This document shows, in pieces, positions 42,086 through 52,012 of a stretch of 64,000 nt of DNA. Made by a program: the position numbers and the translations under genes. Numbering within the stretch: position 1 is the stretch's first letter; the number at the start of each line of letters is the position of its first letter. The DNA is from an uncultured Oscillospiraceae bacterium (GTDB lineage Bacteria > Bacillota > Clostridia > Oscillospirales > Oscillospiraceae), in the NCBI GenBank assembly GCA_934569225.1, contig CAKTKC010000002.1, positions 62,001 through 126,000 on the forward strand, given 5' to 3'. The notes beneath the pieces were generated by a model that did no database searches, was not told where the DNA came from, and saw only the letters and a list, made by a program, of their open reading frames with translations.

Positions 42086-42755
42086 CTACCGCACCTTTCG
42101 GCTGTCCAAGCTCAACGACCCGCAGTTTGCGCACTTAAAGCTTCTGGGCGGCTGGATCGGCTACTTTATCATGTATTTTCTGACGGAGAACCTGATCCCC
42201 GAGGAAAGCTGCCATGTTGTCCACTGCTGGATCGACGATCTGATTCCTTTCTGTGAGTGGTTCCTCATTCCTTACGTATTCTGGTATTTGCTGGTGGTGT
42301 TTACGCTGCTGTATCTGATGCTGTACCACGTGGAGGGCTTCAAGCAGTTCCAGATTTTCATCATCGTCACCCAGGTGGTGGCCATGGCGATCTATATCAT
42401 CTATCCCAACCGGCAGGATATGCGTCCGGAGGTATTCCCCAGAGAAAACTTCCTTACGGCGTGCATTGGTTTCATCTACCGGGCGGATACTCCCACCGGC
42501 GTGTGTCCGTCGCTTCACGTGGCCTATTCCATGGGCATTGCGTCGGCGTGGCTGAAGGAAAAGAACGTGTCCAGGTGGTTCAAGGCGTTCATTATTGTAG
42601 CGGTGGCGTTCATCTGCCTTGCCACCATGTTTATCAAGCAGCATTCCGCCGTGGATTTCTTCGTGGCGCTGCCCGTTTCCCTGCTGGCGGAGGGAATCGC
42701 CTACGGCAAGAGCTACTGGGCTTCCCGCTGGGAGAAGCGGCGTTCGGCGACTTAA
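42066..42755 (+). CDS. PAP2 family membrane phosphatase
   Basis: A 229-residue integral membrane protein with about six membrane segments. The phosphatase signature is partly visible: CPSLHVAYS (motif 2) and KQHSAVDFF (motif 3). It probably removes phosphate from a lipid such as phosphatidate, or works in the related transferase mode. The ATG lies within the PlsC-like gene with CTCAGGAGG upstream, so the two are translationally coupled. It is followed 24 bp later by a two-component system. Confidence 0.85.
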   Translation: MRKPEIDYRTFRLSKLNDPQFAHLKLLGGWIGYFIMYFLTENLIPEESCHVVHCWIDDLIPFCEWFLIPYVFWYLLVVFTLLYLMLYHVEGFKQFQIFIIVTQVVAMAIYIIYPNRQDMRPEVFPRENFLTACIGFIYRADTPTGVCPSLHVAYSMGIASAWLKEKNVSRWFKAFIIVAVAFICLATMFIKQHSAVDFFVALPVSLLAEGIAYGKSYWASRWEKRRSAT

Positions 42756-42778
42756 CAGAAAAGAGGGGAGGAAAAGGC

Positions 42779-43453
42779 ATGTTTCAGATCATGGTCGTGG
42801 ACGATGACCGAAACACCCGCAGACTTTTGCAGGCGGTACTGGAAGCGGACGGCTACAAGGTGCTCACCGCTGAAAACGGGGAGGAAGCCCTGGCGCTGAT
42901 GGACTCGGAATACGTCGATCTGGTGGTGCTGGACATCATGATGCCCAAAATGGACGGCTACGAGTTTACCAGAACCCTGCGGGAGACGAACAACAACCTG
43001 CCCATTTTGATGGTTTCCGCCAAGGAGCTGCCCTCCGATAAGAAGCACGGTTTCCTGGTCGGCACCGATGACTACATGACAAAGCCCATCGACGAAGAGG
43101 AAATGCTATGGCGGATCAAGGCGCTGCTGCGCCGGGCGAAAATTGCCAGCGAGCGCCGGATCGTTGTAGGGGACGTGGTGCTGGACTACGACTGCCTGAC
43201 AGTAAGCCGGAAGGGGGAAGTGCAGGAGCTGCCCCAGAAGGAATTTCTGCTTCTGTATAAGTTACTGTCCTACCCTGGCAAAATTTTCACCCGCATTCAG
43301 CTTATGGACGAGATCTGGGGTGCGGATTCCGACACCGGCTGGGAGACCGTGACGGTACACGTAGGCCGTCTGCGCAAGCGTTTTCAGGACTGGCCGGAAT
43401 TCACCATTGAGTCCGTCCGGGGGCTGGGCTATAAGGCGGTGAAGAAGGCATGA
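42779..43453 (+). CDS. OmpR-family response regulator
   Basis: A 224-residue regulator: receiver domain with the acidic pair VDDD at 7-10, phospho-acceptor Asp in VVLDIMMPKMDGYE and Lys in DDYMTKP, then a winged-helix DNA-binding domain (TVTVHVGRLRKRF, ESVRGLGYK). ATG 42779 has GGGAGG upstream. It overlaps the following kinase gene by 4 nt. Targets unknown; the neighbouring lipid genes and ftsH suggest an envelope stress role. Confidence 0.93.
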   Translation: MFQIMVVDDDRNTRRLLQAVLEADGYKVLTAENGEEALALMDSEYVDLVVLDIMMPKMDGYEFTRTLRETNNNLPILMVSAKELPSDKKHGFLVGTDDYMTKPIDEEEMLWRIKALLRRAKIASERRIVVGDVVLDYDCLTVSRKGEVQELPQKEFLLLYKLLSYPGKIFTRIQLMDEIWGADSDTGWETVTVHVGRLRKRFQDWPEFTIESVRGLGYKAVKKA

Positions 43454-44523
43454 GCAAAAAGCCGGGAAAGCGACGTTGGTCGCTGACGCTGCTCTACTCC
43501 ACCGCGTTTTTCCTCATTCAGCTGGCGGCGGTTCTCATTACGGCGGCGCTGTCCTTTCTTCTGACCAAGCTGGGGGTGCTGGATAATCTTGGCATTCCCA
43601 GAAATTCCGGCTTTGCCATGCTGATTGTAATGCTGCTTATCAGCGTTCTGGTGGGCAGCGTGGTTGCCATCGGCACCGTGAAAATTCCCCTGCGCCCCTT
43701 TAACCGGCTGATCAACAATATAAATCGTCTCGCGGAGGGGGATTTCTCAGCCAGAATGCACTACAGCAAGGCCATGGGGGGCAATCCCGTCTTCCGGGAG
43801 CTGTCGGAAAGCTTTAACGCCATGGCAGAAGAGCTGGAAAACACCCAGATGCTGCGAAGCGATTTCATCAACAATTTTTCCCATGAGTTCAAAACCCCCA
43901 TCGTCTCCATTGCCGGGTTTGCCAAGCTCCTGCGCCGGGGCAATCTCACCGACGAGCAGAAAGAAGAATACCTGGCCATCATCGAGGAAGAATCCCTCCG
44001 GCTGGCGGCCATGGCCACCAACGTAATGAACCTGACGAAGGTGGAAAACCAGACGATTTTAACGGATCTGACCACCTTCAACCTGTCGGAACAGATTCGC
44101 GCCTGCGCGCTGCTGCTGGAGGAAAAGTGGAGCCGCAAGGAGCTGGATTTGGATCTGGAGTTCCCGGAATATACCATCCGCGCCAACGAGGAACTGCTGA
44201 AGCAGGTCTGGATCAATCTGCTGGACAATGCCATCAAGTATTCCCCCAACTATGGAGAGATCGGGGTGCGGATTTCCGAGGGGCCGGAGACGCTGGCCGT
44301 CACCATTACCAACTACGGCCCCGACATTCCCAAGGACAAGGTCAGCAAAATCTGGGGGAAATTCTACCAGGCGGACGAGTCCCATTCCTCGGAGGGCAAC
44401 GGCATCGGCCTTGCCGTGGTGAAGCAGGTGGTGCAGCTCCACGGCGGCACCGCCACGGTGGAAAGCGGCAGCGGTTCGACGGCCTTTACCGTGGAGCTTC
44501 CCAAGCGGGAGGAAACGGCCTGA
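43450..44523 (+). CDS. Sensor histidine kinase
   Basis: A 357-residue kinase with two N-terminal membrane segments and almost no external domain (about residues 14-75). A HAMP region follows (RPFNRLINNINRLAEGDFSA). The phospho-acceptor His is in NFSHEFKTPIVS, and the ATPase motifs are NLLDNAIKYSP and GNGIGLAVVKQ. The small external part suggests it senses the membrane itself. It partners the regulator at 42779. Confidence 0.92.
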   Translation: MSKKPGKRRWSLTLLYSTAFFLIQLAAVLITAALSFLLTKLGVLDNLGIPRNSGFAMLIVMLLISVLVGSVVAIGTVKIPLRPFNRLINNINRLAEGDFSARMHYSKAMGGNPVFRELSESFNAMAEELENTQMLRSDFINNFSHEFKTPIVSIAGFAKLLRRGNLTDEQKEEYLAIIEEESLRLAAMATNVMNLTKVENQTILTDLTTFNLSEQIRACALLLEEKWSRKELDLDLEFPEYTIRANEELLKQVWINLLDNAIKYSPNYGEIGVRISEGPETLAVTITNYGPDIPKDKVSKIWGKFYQADESHSSEGNGIGLAVVKQVVQLHGGTATVESGSGSTAFTVELPKREETA

Positions 44524-44594
44524 GTGCCTGAAATCAGAAAAAATTACATCTGCCGACGGTATCCGGGTCGGCGGCAAAAGGAGGAGAAACGGAT

Positions 44595-46406
44595 ATGAAT
44601 GAAGTCAAACGGCCAAAGAAACCCCTGATTTTCTACTATACCCTGGTCATGGTCGCACTGGTGCTGTTCAACTTCCTGCTGGTTCCCTGGATCGCCGAGC
44701 AGCAGATCATTGAGGTGGACTACGGCACCTTCATCACCATGACGGAAAATAAGGAAATCGATCAGGTAAAGGTGGAGGACAACCAGATTCTCTTTGAGGG
44801 CAAGGACGGCAAGGTTTACAAAACCGGCCTGATGAACGATCCTGATCTGGTGAACCGGCTCCACGATTCCGGCGCGCAGTTCGGCGGTGAGATTGTGGAG
44901 GAAACCTCTCCGCTCTTAAACATCCTGCTGACCTGGGTGCTGCCCGTTGTGCTGTTCGTCGCTCTGGGGCAGTTTATGTCCAAAAAGCTGATGGACAGAG
45001 CCGGCGGCCCCAACTCCATGATGTTCAACGGGGGCAATTCCAACGCCCGGGTGTATGTCCAGTCCTCCGACGGCATCAAATTTGACGACGTGGAGGGCGT
45101 GGACGAGGCGGAGGAAAGCCTGCAGGAGATCGTGGATTACCTCCACAATCCGGACAAGTACCGGGAGATCGGCGCCTCCATGCCCAAGGGCGTTCTGCTG
45201 GTAGGCCCTCCGGGTACCGGCAAGACCATGCTGGCAAAGGCCGTCGCCGGTGAGGCGAACGTCCCGTTCTTCTCCATCAGCGGCTCCGAATTCGTGGAAA
45301 TGTTCGTGGGGATGGGCGCAAGCAAGGTGCGCGATCTGTTCAAGCAGGCGAAGGAAAAAGCCCCCTGCATCGTGTTCATTGACGAGATTGACGCCATCGG
45401 TCAGAAGCGGAACACCGGCACCATGGGCGGCAACGACGAGCGGGAGCAGACGCTGAACCAGCTGCTCACGGAAATGGACGGCTTTGAAGGTAACTCCGGC
45501 GTCATCATTCTCGCCGCCACCAACCGCCCGGAATCCCTTGATCCCGCCCTGACCCGTCCCGGCCGGTTTGATCGCCGGGTGCCGGTGGAGCTGCCCGACC
45601 TTCAGGGTCGTGAAGCCATCCTGCGGGTACACGCGAAGAAGATCAAAATTGCCGACGATGTGGACTTCAAGCAGATCGCCCGGATGGCCTCCGGCGCGTC
45701 CGGCGCGGAGCTTGCCAACATCGTCAACGAAGCGGCGCTGCGCGCCGTCCGGGACGGACGGAAATTTGCCACCGAGGCGGACATGGAAGAGTCCATTGAG
45801 GTGGTCATCGCGGGCTATCAGAAGAAGAACGCCATCCTCACCGACAAGGAAAAGTGGACGGTCTCCTATCATGAGATCGGCCACGCGCTGGTCGCGGCTA
45901 TGCAGACCCATTCCGCCCCGGTGCAGAAGATCACCATCATTCCCCGTACCTCCGGCGCGCTGGGCTACACCATGCAGGTGGAGCAGGGGAACCACTATCT
46001 GATGACCCGGGAGGAGATTCTGGATCAGATCGCCACCTACACCGGCGGTCGTGCGGCGGAGGAAGTCAAGTTCGGCACCATTTCCACCGGCGCATCCAAC
46101 GACATCGAGCAGGCCACCAAGATGGCCCGGGCCATGATCACCTGCTACGGCATGAGCGAGGACTTTGACATGGTGGCGCTGGAAACCGTCACGAACCAGT
46201 ATCTGGGCGGAGACGCGTCTCTGGCCTGCTCCGCGGAGACGCAGGCGAGCATTGACCGGCAGGTAGTCGCGCTGGTAAAGCAGCAGCACGAAAAAGCAAA
46301 GAATATTCTCACGGAAAACAGGCAGAAGTTGGATGAGCTGGCAAGCTACCTGTACGAAAAGGAAACCATCACCGGTGAGGAATTCATGAAGATTCTCAAC
46401 GGCTGA
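44595..46406 (+). CDS. ftsH: ATP-dependent zinc metalloprotease FtsH
   Basis: A 603-residue membrane-anchored AAA+ protease that degrades unstable membrane and regulatory proteins. Two membrane segments (about 13-33 and 108-130) flank a small external domain. Walker A is GPPGTGKT, Walker [13 protein letters not shown], the SRH segment [20 protein letters not shown], and the zinc motif HEIGH. The internal variant HEIGHA instead of HEAGHA is tolerated in the family. AAGGAGG precedes the ATG. A hairpin (TGCCGAC/GTCGGCG, 44551-44573) lies in its leader. Confidence 0.97.
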   Translation: MNEVKRPKKPLIFYYTLVMVALVLFNFLLVPWIAEQQIIEVDYGTFITMTENKEIDQVKVEDNQILFEGKDGKVYKTGLMNDPDLVNRLHDSGAQFGGEIVEETSPLLNILLTWVLPVVLFVALGQFMSKKLMDRAGGPNSMMFNGGNSNARVYVQSSDGIKFDDVEGVDEAEESLQEIVDYLHNPDKYREIGASMPKGVLLVGPPGTGKTMLAKAVAGEANVPFFSISGSEFVEMFVGMGASKVRDLFKQAKEKAPCIVFIDEIDAIGQKRNTGTMGGNDEREQTLNQLLTEMDGFEGNSGVIILAATNRPESLDPALTRPGRFDRRVPVELPDLQGREAILRVHAKKIKIADDVDFKQIARMASGASGAELANIVNEAALRAVRDGRKFATEADMEESIEVVIAGYQKKNAILTDKEKWTVSYHEIGHALVAAMQTHSAPVQKITIIPRTSGALGYTMQVEQGNHYLMTREEILDQIATYTGGRAAEEVKFGTISTGASNDIEQATKMARAMITCYGMSEDFDMVALETVTNQYLGGDASLACSAETQASIDRQVVALVKQQHEKAKNILTENRQKLDELASYLYEKETITGEEFMKILNG

Positions 46407-46446
46407 CAGCCGCGTCGTTTTGCAGGAAGAAAGGCACTATCGCACT

Positions 46447-47325
46447 ATGAAAATCGCAATCGCAACGGATACCAACAGCGGAATTACCGCCATGGAGGGC
46501 GAAAAGCTGGGCGTTTATGTCCTGGCCATGCCCGTCAATCTGGAGGAAACCATCCACTACGAGGGGCTGGACATCACGTCGGAGCAGCTGTATGACGCCA
46601 TGCGGCAGCACCGGGATGTTTCCACCTCCCAGCCGTCGCCGGGGCAGCTTATGGAGCTGTGGGACGGGATTCTGGCAAAGGGCTATGATGAGATCGTGTA
46701 TATCCCCATGTCCAGTGGCCTGAGCGGCTCCTGTCAGAGCGCTGCCCTGTTTGCCCAAGACTATGACGGCAAGGTGCAGGTGGTGGATAATCACCGCATC
46801 TCCGTCACCCAGAAGGAGTCGGTCATCAGCGCCCTCCGCCTGGCAGAGCAGGGGTATGACGCGGGACAGATCAGGGACTTTTTGGAAAAGCACGCCTATG
46901 ACGCCAGCATCTACATCACCGTGGATTCCATGGAGTACCTGAAAAAAGGCGGCCGGGTCACGCCCGCAGCGGCCACGCTGGCAACGGTGCTGAACCTCAA
47001 GCCGGTGCTGACCATTCAGGGAGACAGGCTGGACGCCTTCGCCAAGGTGCGGGGCATGAAGCTTGCCGAGAGCAAGATGATCGAAGCCATCCATCACGAT
47101 CGGGAAGCGCGCTTCAAAGATATCCCGGAGTCCCGCCTCCTGATCGAAACCGCGGGAACGCTGGAAAGCGAGGAACTGGCAGAGCACTGGCGTCAGCAGG
47201 TGCAGGAGGAATTTCCCTTTGCGAAGGTGAGCTACACCAACCTGCCGTGCAGCATCGCCTGCCACGTGGGCATGAATTCCGTCGCCGCCGTTATTATGAC
47301 GGAAGAGGTGCAGCGGGCAGACTGA
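46447..47325 (+). CDS. DegV family fatty-acid-binding protein
   Basis: A 292-residue DegV protein. Family motifs TDTNSGI at the start, TSQPSPGQ, IPMSSGLSGSCQSA and TVDSMEYLKKGGRV are present. DegV/FakB proteins bind fatty acids and present them to the kinase FakA, or act in lipid sensing; no FakA gene is in the window. ATG 46447 follows GAAAGG at some distance. Its location beside ftsH and near acyl-lipid genes is compatible with lipid handling. Confidence 0.92.
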   Translation: MKIAIATDTNSGITAMEGEKLGVYVLAMPVNLEETIHYEGLDITSEQLYDAMRQHRDVSTSQPSPGQLMELWDGILAKGYDEIVYIPMSSGLSGSCQSAALFAQDYDGKVQVVDNHRISVTQKESVISALRLAEQGYDAGQIRDFLEKHAYDASIYITVDSMEYLKKGGRVTPAAATLATVLNLKPVLTIQGDRLDAFAKVRGMKLAESKMIEAIHHDREARFKDIPESRLLIETAGTLESEELAEHWRQQVQEEFPFAKVSYTNLPCSIACHVGMNSVAAVIMTEEVQRAD

Positions 47326-47332
47326 AATACCA

Positions 47333-47357
47333 AAAGGCCGGTGAAAACCGGCCTTGT
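47333..47357 (+). terminator. Terminator after degV
   Basis: AAGGCCGGT GAAA ACCGGCCTT then GTTT, seven bases past the stop. Confidence 0.75.
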
Positions 47358-47391
47358 TTCATAATTGCGGAACAGAAAGGTGCTGAAATTC

Positions 47392-48534
47392 ATGAATTTG
47401 AGAAATACGGCAATATTTCTCCTTCTAGCCTTGTTCCTGACTGCGTGCGGTCAGAAGCCAAATGTGGAAACTGACCCTATGCAGGAACAGCTTCAGAAAC
47501 GATGCGAAGAAATTGCGTCGATTTGCAATGAGACAGGAACAGATTTTGGAAAGACCCTTTCGCAAGGCACCATTGATGAAATGGAAGCAGCTTTGTATGA
47601 TGCCGAATTGGACGTAATAGACACCAGCGAGGGATGCCCCGCTTACCTGATGACGTCAGATAGATTCCGGTATTTCTGGCAGAACGTTCAGAGCGGGAAA
47701 CCGGCGGAGCAGGAGATCATTACGGTCAGGGAAACCGGCACGCTTACCTATCAGTTGTTTACCTGCCGGGACGGTGGCGCCTGTGTTTACAGCATGGATT
47801 ACCCGATGGATGGCGGCTCGGAATCATTTTATGAGGAGCACGAAATCCTGGAATGGGATTTGACGGACAAAGGAAATTTCTATTACCGGCTCTATCCGGC
47901 TGAGGACAAGCACTATGCCGACTTTTCTCTGATCCGGCTGGAAGCACCCGACCCGGAGCTGTGGAGCCTGAACAGGGAGTACGTTATGGCAGGGGGGTAC
48001 ATTGGCACGAATATGTATCTCACAGACTGGAACGAGGAAAGCTTTGAAAATCTCAGCTTCAATGATATGTGGGAGTACCTGTATTACGATACTTATGGCG
48101 AGCGCTTTCAGCCGGATGGATACGCCTATATCAAGGAGCAGTGCTGCTATGAGATACCGGCGGCGGAATTTGAGAAGGTAATTCTGCCCTATTTCGATAT
48201 TGATCTGGACACGTTCCGGGAGCTGGCACATTACAGCGGGGAAGGGGATTATTACCCCTGGCGGCAAATCGACACTAATGACTATGTATTTCTGCGTTAT
48301 TACATGATCGAACCGGAAGTAACGGCCTGTCAGACGGACGGGGACGGAACGATCACTCTGACCGTGGAAATGCTGTCCACCGATCTGAAAACAGACTGCC
48401 TGTTTGCCCATGAGCTGACGGTTAGACCTTTGGAGGACGGGGGATTTCAATTTGTCGGAAACAGAGTGACTTACCGGACAGAATATGGTCTGCCGTACTG
48501 CGAGCCAAGACTTTCCTGGCAGGGAAACACATAA
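47392..48534 (+). CDS. Lipoprotein of unknown function
   Basis: A 380-residue lipoprotein (signal LLLALFLTAC, Cys18) rich in Tyr, Asp and Glu. I recognise no catalytic motif. Similar acidic, tyrosine-rich lipoproteins occur widely in Clostridia. Base composition is visibly more AT-rich than its neighbours, which may mean recent acquisition. AAAGGTGCTG precedes the ATG. It is flanked by terminators on both sides and so is a single-gene unit. Confidence 0.75.
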   Translation: MNLRNTAIFLLLALFLTACGQKPNVETDPMQEQLQKRCEEIASICNETGTDFGKTLSQGTIDEMEAALYDAELDVIDTSEGCPAYLMTSDRFRYFWQNVQSGKPAEQEIITVRETGTLTYQLFTCRDGGACVYSMDYPMDGGSESFYEEHEILEWDLTDKGNFYYRLYPAEDKHYADFSLIRLEAPDPELWSLNREYVMAGGYIGTNMYLTDWNEESFENLSFNDMWEYLYYDTYGERFQPDGYAYIKEQCCYEIPAAEFEKVILPYFDIDLDTFRELAHYSGEGDYYPWRQIDTNDYVFLRYYMIEPEVTACQTDGDGTITLTVEMLSTDLKTDCLFAHELTVRPLEDGGFQFVGNRVTYRTEYGLPYCEPRLSWQGNT

Positions 48535-48580
48535 CCTCGCACCGGTACAGGGAGTCGTCCTCCAACAATTCTGCTTATAA

Positions 48581-48627
48581 ATGTCGGAATGGCCTCGATT
48601 TTCAGGCTGTTCCGGCATTTTCTTTTT
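48581..48627 (+). terminator. Terminator of the lipoprotein gene
   Basis: ATGTCGGAA and TTCCGGCAT enclose an inner pair (GGCCT/AGGCT) and are followed by TTTCTTTTT. Confidence 0.8.
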
Positions 48628-48723
48628 GCGGATGCTTTGCAGGCAATACAGGATTAGAGCCGCTTTAGAGATTGCCGTGGTATGCTTACCCCGAAATCTG
48701 GTATAGGGCGGGGAAAGAAGAAC

Positions 48724-49563
48724 GTGAAAAAAAGAAAAGGTTGGGGGCGCTGGCTGTTTTTGCTGCCGAACCTTCTCGGCGTGGCGGTGTTCGCGCTGGT
48801 TCCCATGCTGGAGGTGCTGGTGGGGGCGTTCCGGTCGGCCATCGGCGGCAAATGGGTCGGACTGCAAAACTTTCGTACCGTGGCGGAAAACCGCGCCTTT
48901 CGTCTGGCTGCCTGGAATACGGGGCGGTTCATGGTGGTGTGCATTCCGCTGCTGCTGTGCCTGTCCCTGCTTCTGGCGTTGGGACTGAGACGTGTCTGGG
49001 GCGGACGGCAGCTGCGGGGCGCATTCCTGCTGCCCATGGCGGTGCCCGCTGCCTCCGTGGTGCTGGTCTGGAAGCTGCTTTTTCATCAGAACGGACTTCT
49101 GAACGCCTTTGCCCAGGGGCTTCATCTGCAAACGGTCAACTGGATGGGTTCCGACGCTTCCTTCTGGATGCTGGTCATCAGCTATCTGTGGAAGAATCTG
49201 GGCTATACGGTGGTGCTCTGGACGGCGGCGCTGGGGGCAGTCCCCGACAGCATTTACGAAGCGGCGCGGGTGGACGGCGCAAGCGACATGCAGAGCTTTT
49301 TCTACATGACCCTGCCCAATCTGAAGAGCTACGCCTATTCCATCGGCGTGCTGTCCCTGCTGAATTCTTTCAAAGTGTTTCGGGAGGCATGGCTCGTGGC
49401 GGGGGACTACCCTCAGGAGCGGATGTATCTGGTGCAGCACCTCTACAATAACTGGTTCCGTGATTTGGACTATGACAAAATCGCCGCCGCCTCCGTGCTG
49501 GTGAGCGTGGTGGTGTTTGGCTTGATTGCGCTGTTGCGGCGCAGCTGGAGGGAAGAGGAATAG
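48724..49563 (+). CDS. Carbohydrate-type ABC permease (UgpA/MalF class)
   Basis: A 279-residue inner-membrane permease with six predicted segments and the EAA loop SIYEAARVDGASDMQSFFY. It is first gene of a seven-gene operon running to 57218. GTG 48724 is chosen for the MKKRKGWGRWLFLLPNLLG start; an ATG at 48682 has no ribosome site. No ATPase gene accompanies it, so either a shared ATPase (such as 9491-10615) serves it or the complex is unusual. Confidence 0.85.
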   Translation: MKKRKGWGRWLFLLPNLLGVAVFALVPMLEVLVGAFRSAIGGKWVGLQNFRTVAENRAFRLAAWNTGRFMVVCIPLLLCLSLLLALGLRRVWGGRQLRGAFLLPMAVPAASVVLVWKLLFHQNGLLNAFAQGLHLQTVNWMGSDASFWMLVISYLWKNLGYTVVLWTAALGAVPDSIYEAARVDGASDMQSFFYMTLPNLKSYAYSIGVLSLLNSFKVFREAWLVAGDYPQERMYLVQHLYNNWFRDLDYDKIAAASVLVSVVVFGLIALLRRSWREEE

Positions 49564-49565
49564 AA

Positions 49566-50405
49566 ATGAAAAAGGCCATCCTGTTTTTGCTGCTGGCGTT
49601 GGTGGCGCTATGCCTGCTTTTGCCGATCTGGATCGCCGTGACCGGCACGTTTTCGGCATCCTGGGAGCTAAAAGAAAACCTGCGCCCCGTTCTGGCGGAC
49701 GGCGAGGGCTTTGCCCGGTGGACGGTGCTGCCCCGGAGTCCCACGCTTCGCTCTCTGGTGCAGGTGCTGCTGGACAGCCCGTCCTTTTTCCCTATGTTCT
49801 GGAATTCTGTGGTCATTGCCGTGGGAACGCTGCTGGGGCAGTTCCTTTTTGCGGTTCCGGCGGGTTGGGCGCTGGCGAAGCTCCATCTGCCGGGGGAAAA
49901 GCAGCTGGGCGGGCTGTATATGGTTCTCATGCTGCTGCCTTTTCAGGTGCTGATGTACCCGGAATATCTGGTGCTGCGGGCGCTGGGACTGCTGAATACG
50001 CTATGGGCGGTGATCCTGCCGGGAATTTTCTCTGCTTATCCGGTTTTCCTGCTGAGCCGCTTTTTTCGCGCCGTGCCGGAGGAAGTGCTGGAAGCGGCGC
50101 GGCTGGACGGGGCGGGGGAGTGGCAGATATTCCGCTATATCGGTCTGCCCATGGGTCTGCCGGGGCTTCTGAGCGTGGGAATTCTCAGCTTTCTGGATAT
50201 CTGGAATCTGATCGAGCAGCCTATGACGTTTTTGAAGGATCGCGCACTTTGGCCGCTGTCCCTGTTTCTGCCGGAAACGACTTTGTCCGATGCCGGGCTG
50301 GGGTTTGCGTCGGCGTTTCTGATGCTCATTCCGGCGCTGCTGCTGTTTGGGCTGTGTCAGGATGACTTGGAGCAGGGAATTGCACTGCCGGGAGGAAAAG
50401 AATGA
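49566..50405 (+). CDS. Carbohydrate-type ABC permease (UgpE/MalG class)
   Basis: A 279-residue second permease, two bases after the first. EAA loop VLEAARLDGAGEWQIFRYIG and six membrane segments are clear. The stop overlaps the next start (ATGATGA), so translation passes directly into the adaptor gene, an unusual partner for a sugar permease. Confidence 0.87.
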   Translation: MKKAILFLLLALVALCLLLPIWIAVTGTFSASWELKENLRPVLADGEGFARWTVLPRSPTLRSLVQVLLDSPSFFPMFWNSVVIAVGTLLGQFLFAVPAGWALAKLHLPGEKQLGGLYMVLMLLPFQVLMYPEYLVLRALGLLNTLWAVILPGIFSAYPVFLLSRFFRAVPEEVLEAARLDGAGEWQIFRYIGLPMGLPGLLSVGILSFLDIWNLIEQPMTFLKDRALWPLSLFLPETTLSDAGLGFASAFLMLIPALLLFGLCQDDLEQGIALPGGKE

Positions 50406-52012
50406 TGAAAAAGGAAACACTTCTGAAAGCCGTGGGCATTTTCTTCGGCGTGATGGTGCTGTTTACGCTGCTGTCCAGAGCCGTGTATCAGAGCGGAACG
50501 GCGGCGGTGCGGACGGCTCTACCCACCAGAGGAACCATCGACCATTCCATTCGCGTGACGGGAAAAACCGCCCAGAATCAGGATATCGCGGTCATCACCC
50601 AGCCCGGATTGCGGGTCGGTGCGGTGATGGCGTCGGAGGGGCAGCAGGTCAAGGCGGGGGACGTGCTGTTTTGCCTTGATATGGATTATCTGGAAGAGAA
50701 GATCACGACCCAGACCCAGGAACTTCGCAAGCAGCAGCTGACCGTGCAGGAAGCATGGAGCCAGAACAGCGCCATGGCGCAGCAGCGGGCGAACGCCAAA
50801 TCTCAGGCGGAGGAAAACTACGATGCGGCGGTATCCGGCGCGGGAAAAAATCTGTCTCAGGCGGAGACGGCGCTGGACAACGCCCAGAAAGCGCTGGATG
50901 ATTATTACGCCGGCGTCTCCGGAGATGCGGAACAGGAAGCAAAATTAAAGCAGGCGTGTCAGGAAGCAGAAGCCGCCGTCACCCAGGCGCAGAGCGAATT
51001 GACCGCGCTGGAACAGGAGTGCCAGACGGCCATTGGGCAGGCCATCGATCAGGCGAACACCGGAGAAGAACCTCTGACCCCGGAGGAGCAGGAAGCCATC
51101 CGGCAGCAGGTGGAGGCGGAATACGCGCCCCGCATCCAGACCGCCCGGCAGAAGCTCTCCGATGCCCAGACAGCGGCGGCTCAGGCGCGGCAGGCGCTGG
51201 ACAGCTACACCCCCGGCGCACGCCCCACGGAGCAGGAGCTTCTGGACGCATTGGAGCGGGCGAAGCAAGCCTATGAACAGGCGTCGGACGAACTGGACGA
51301 AGCGAAAAGAACCTACGGTCAGGCGGTGCAGACCGCGTCCCTCCCGAACGGCAGCAGCAACAGCGCCCAGATCGGCCAGATCACCTATGACCAGATGGCG
51401 GCGGAGCTTCAAAAGCTGGAAGACCTCCGGGACGGGGAGGGAAAAGTCCTCGCGCCCGCGGACGGCGTTGTCACGGCCTGTTGTGTCCGCACTGGCCAGA
51501 TGACGTCGGACACCACGGCGCTTCTGCTGGCGGATACGAGCCAGGGCTGGAAGTTTACGGCGGAGTTGACCCAGGAGCAGAGCAAGTACATCGGCACCGG
51601 CGATCAGGTGACGCTGCGGCTGGAAAGCAGTGGGAAGGAATACAGCGACTTGCCGGTCATCGCCTTTTCCCCCAAGGAATCGGGCGCGACGATCACGGTT
51701 TCCGTCCCCTCGGCGGAGATTCCCCTGGGTGCCGGAATGGAGCTGAGCTTTACGCGGAAATCCCAGGGCTATGCCTGCTGCGTCCCCCTGACGGCACTCC
51801 ACATGGATGCACGGAACCAGCCCTATATTCTGACGGTGGAAACCGTGAACACGGTTCTGGGAATGCAGACCCAGGCGGTGAAGGTATCGGTGACAGTGCT
51901 GGACAAAAACGACACGACGGCGGCGCTGGAAGCGGGGGGACTGGGGGATAAACCGGTCATCGTCAGCGCCGACCGGGCAGTGGACAGCGGAAGCCGGGTG
52001 CGGGTGGAATGA
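50402..52012 (+). CDS. HlyD/MacA-like membrane fusion (adaptor) protein
   Basis: A 536-residue adaptor: one N-terminal membrane anchor (about residues 8-30), then a split lipoyl/barrel domain (TGKTAQNQDIAVIT, AGDVLFCLD; second half KVLAPADGVVTACCVRTG). A long alpha-helical coiled coil of ~270 residues, rich in Ala/Gln/Glu, is inserted between the halves, followed by a C-terminal beta domain. Such proteins normally link an inner-membrane exporter to the outside. Its partner here appears to be the MacB-like protein at 52009, overlapping by 4 nt. Start ATG 50402 or 50405. Confidence 0.85.
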   Translation: MMKKETLLKAVGIFFGVMVLFTLLSRAVYQSGTAAVRTALPTRGTIDHSIRVTGKTAQNQDIAVITQPGLRVGAVMASEGQQVKAGDVLFCLDMDYLEEKITTQTQELRKQQLTVQEAWSQNSAMAQQRANAKSQAEENYDAAVSGAGKNLSQAETALDNAQKALDDYYAGVSGDAEQEAKLKQACQEAEAAVTQAQSELTALEQECQTAIGQAIDQANTGEEPLTPEEQEAIRQQVEAEYAPRIQTARQKLSDAQTAAAQARQALDSYTPGARPTEQELLDALERAKQAYEQASDELDEAKRTYGQAVQTASLPNGSSNSAQIGQITYDQMAAELQKLEDLRDGEGKVLAPADGVVTACCVRTGQMTSDTTALLLADTSQGWKFTAELTQEQSKYIGTGDQVTLRLESSGKEYSDLPVIAFSPKESGATITVSVPSAEIPLGAGMELSFTRKSQGYACCVPLTALHMDARNQPYILTVETVNTVLGMQTQAVKVSVTVLDKNDTTAALEAGGLGDKPVIVSADRAVDSGSRVRVE

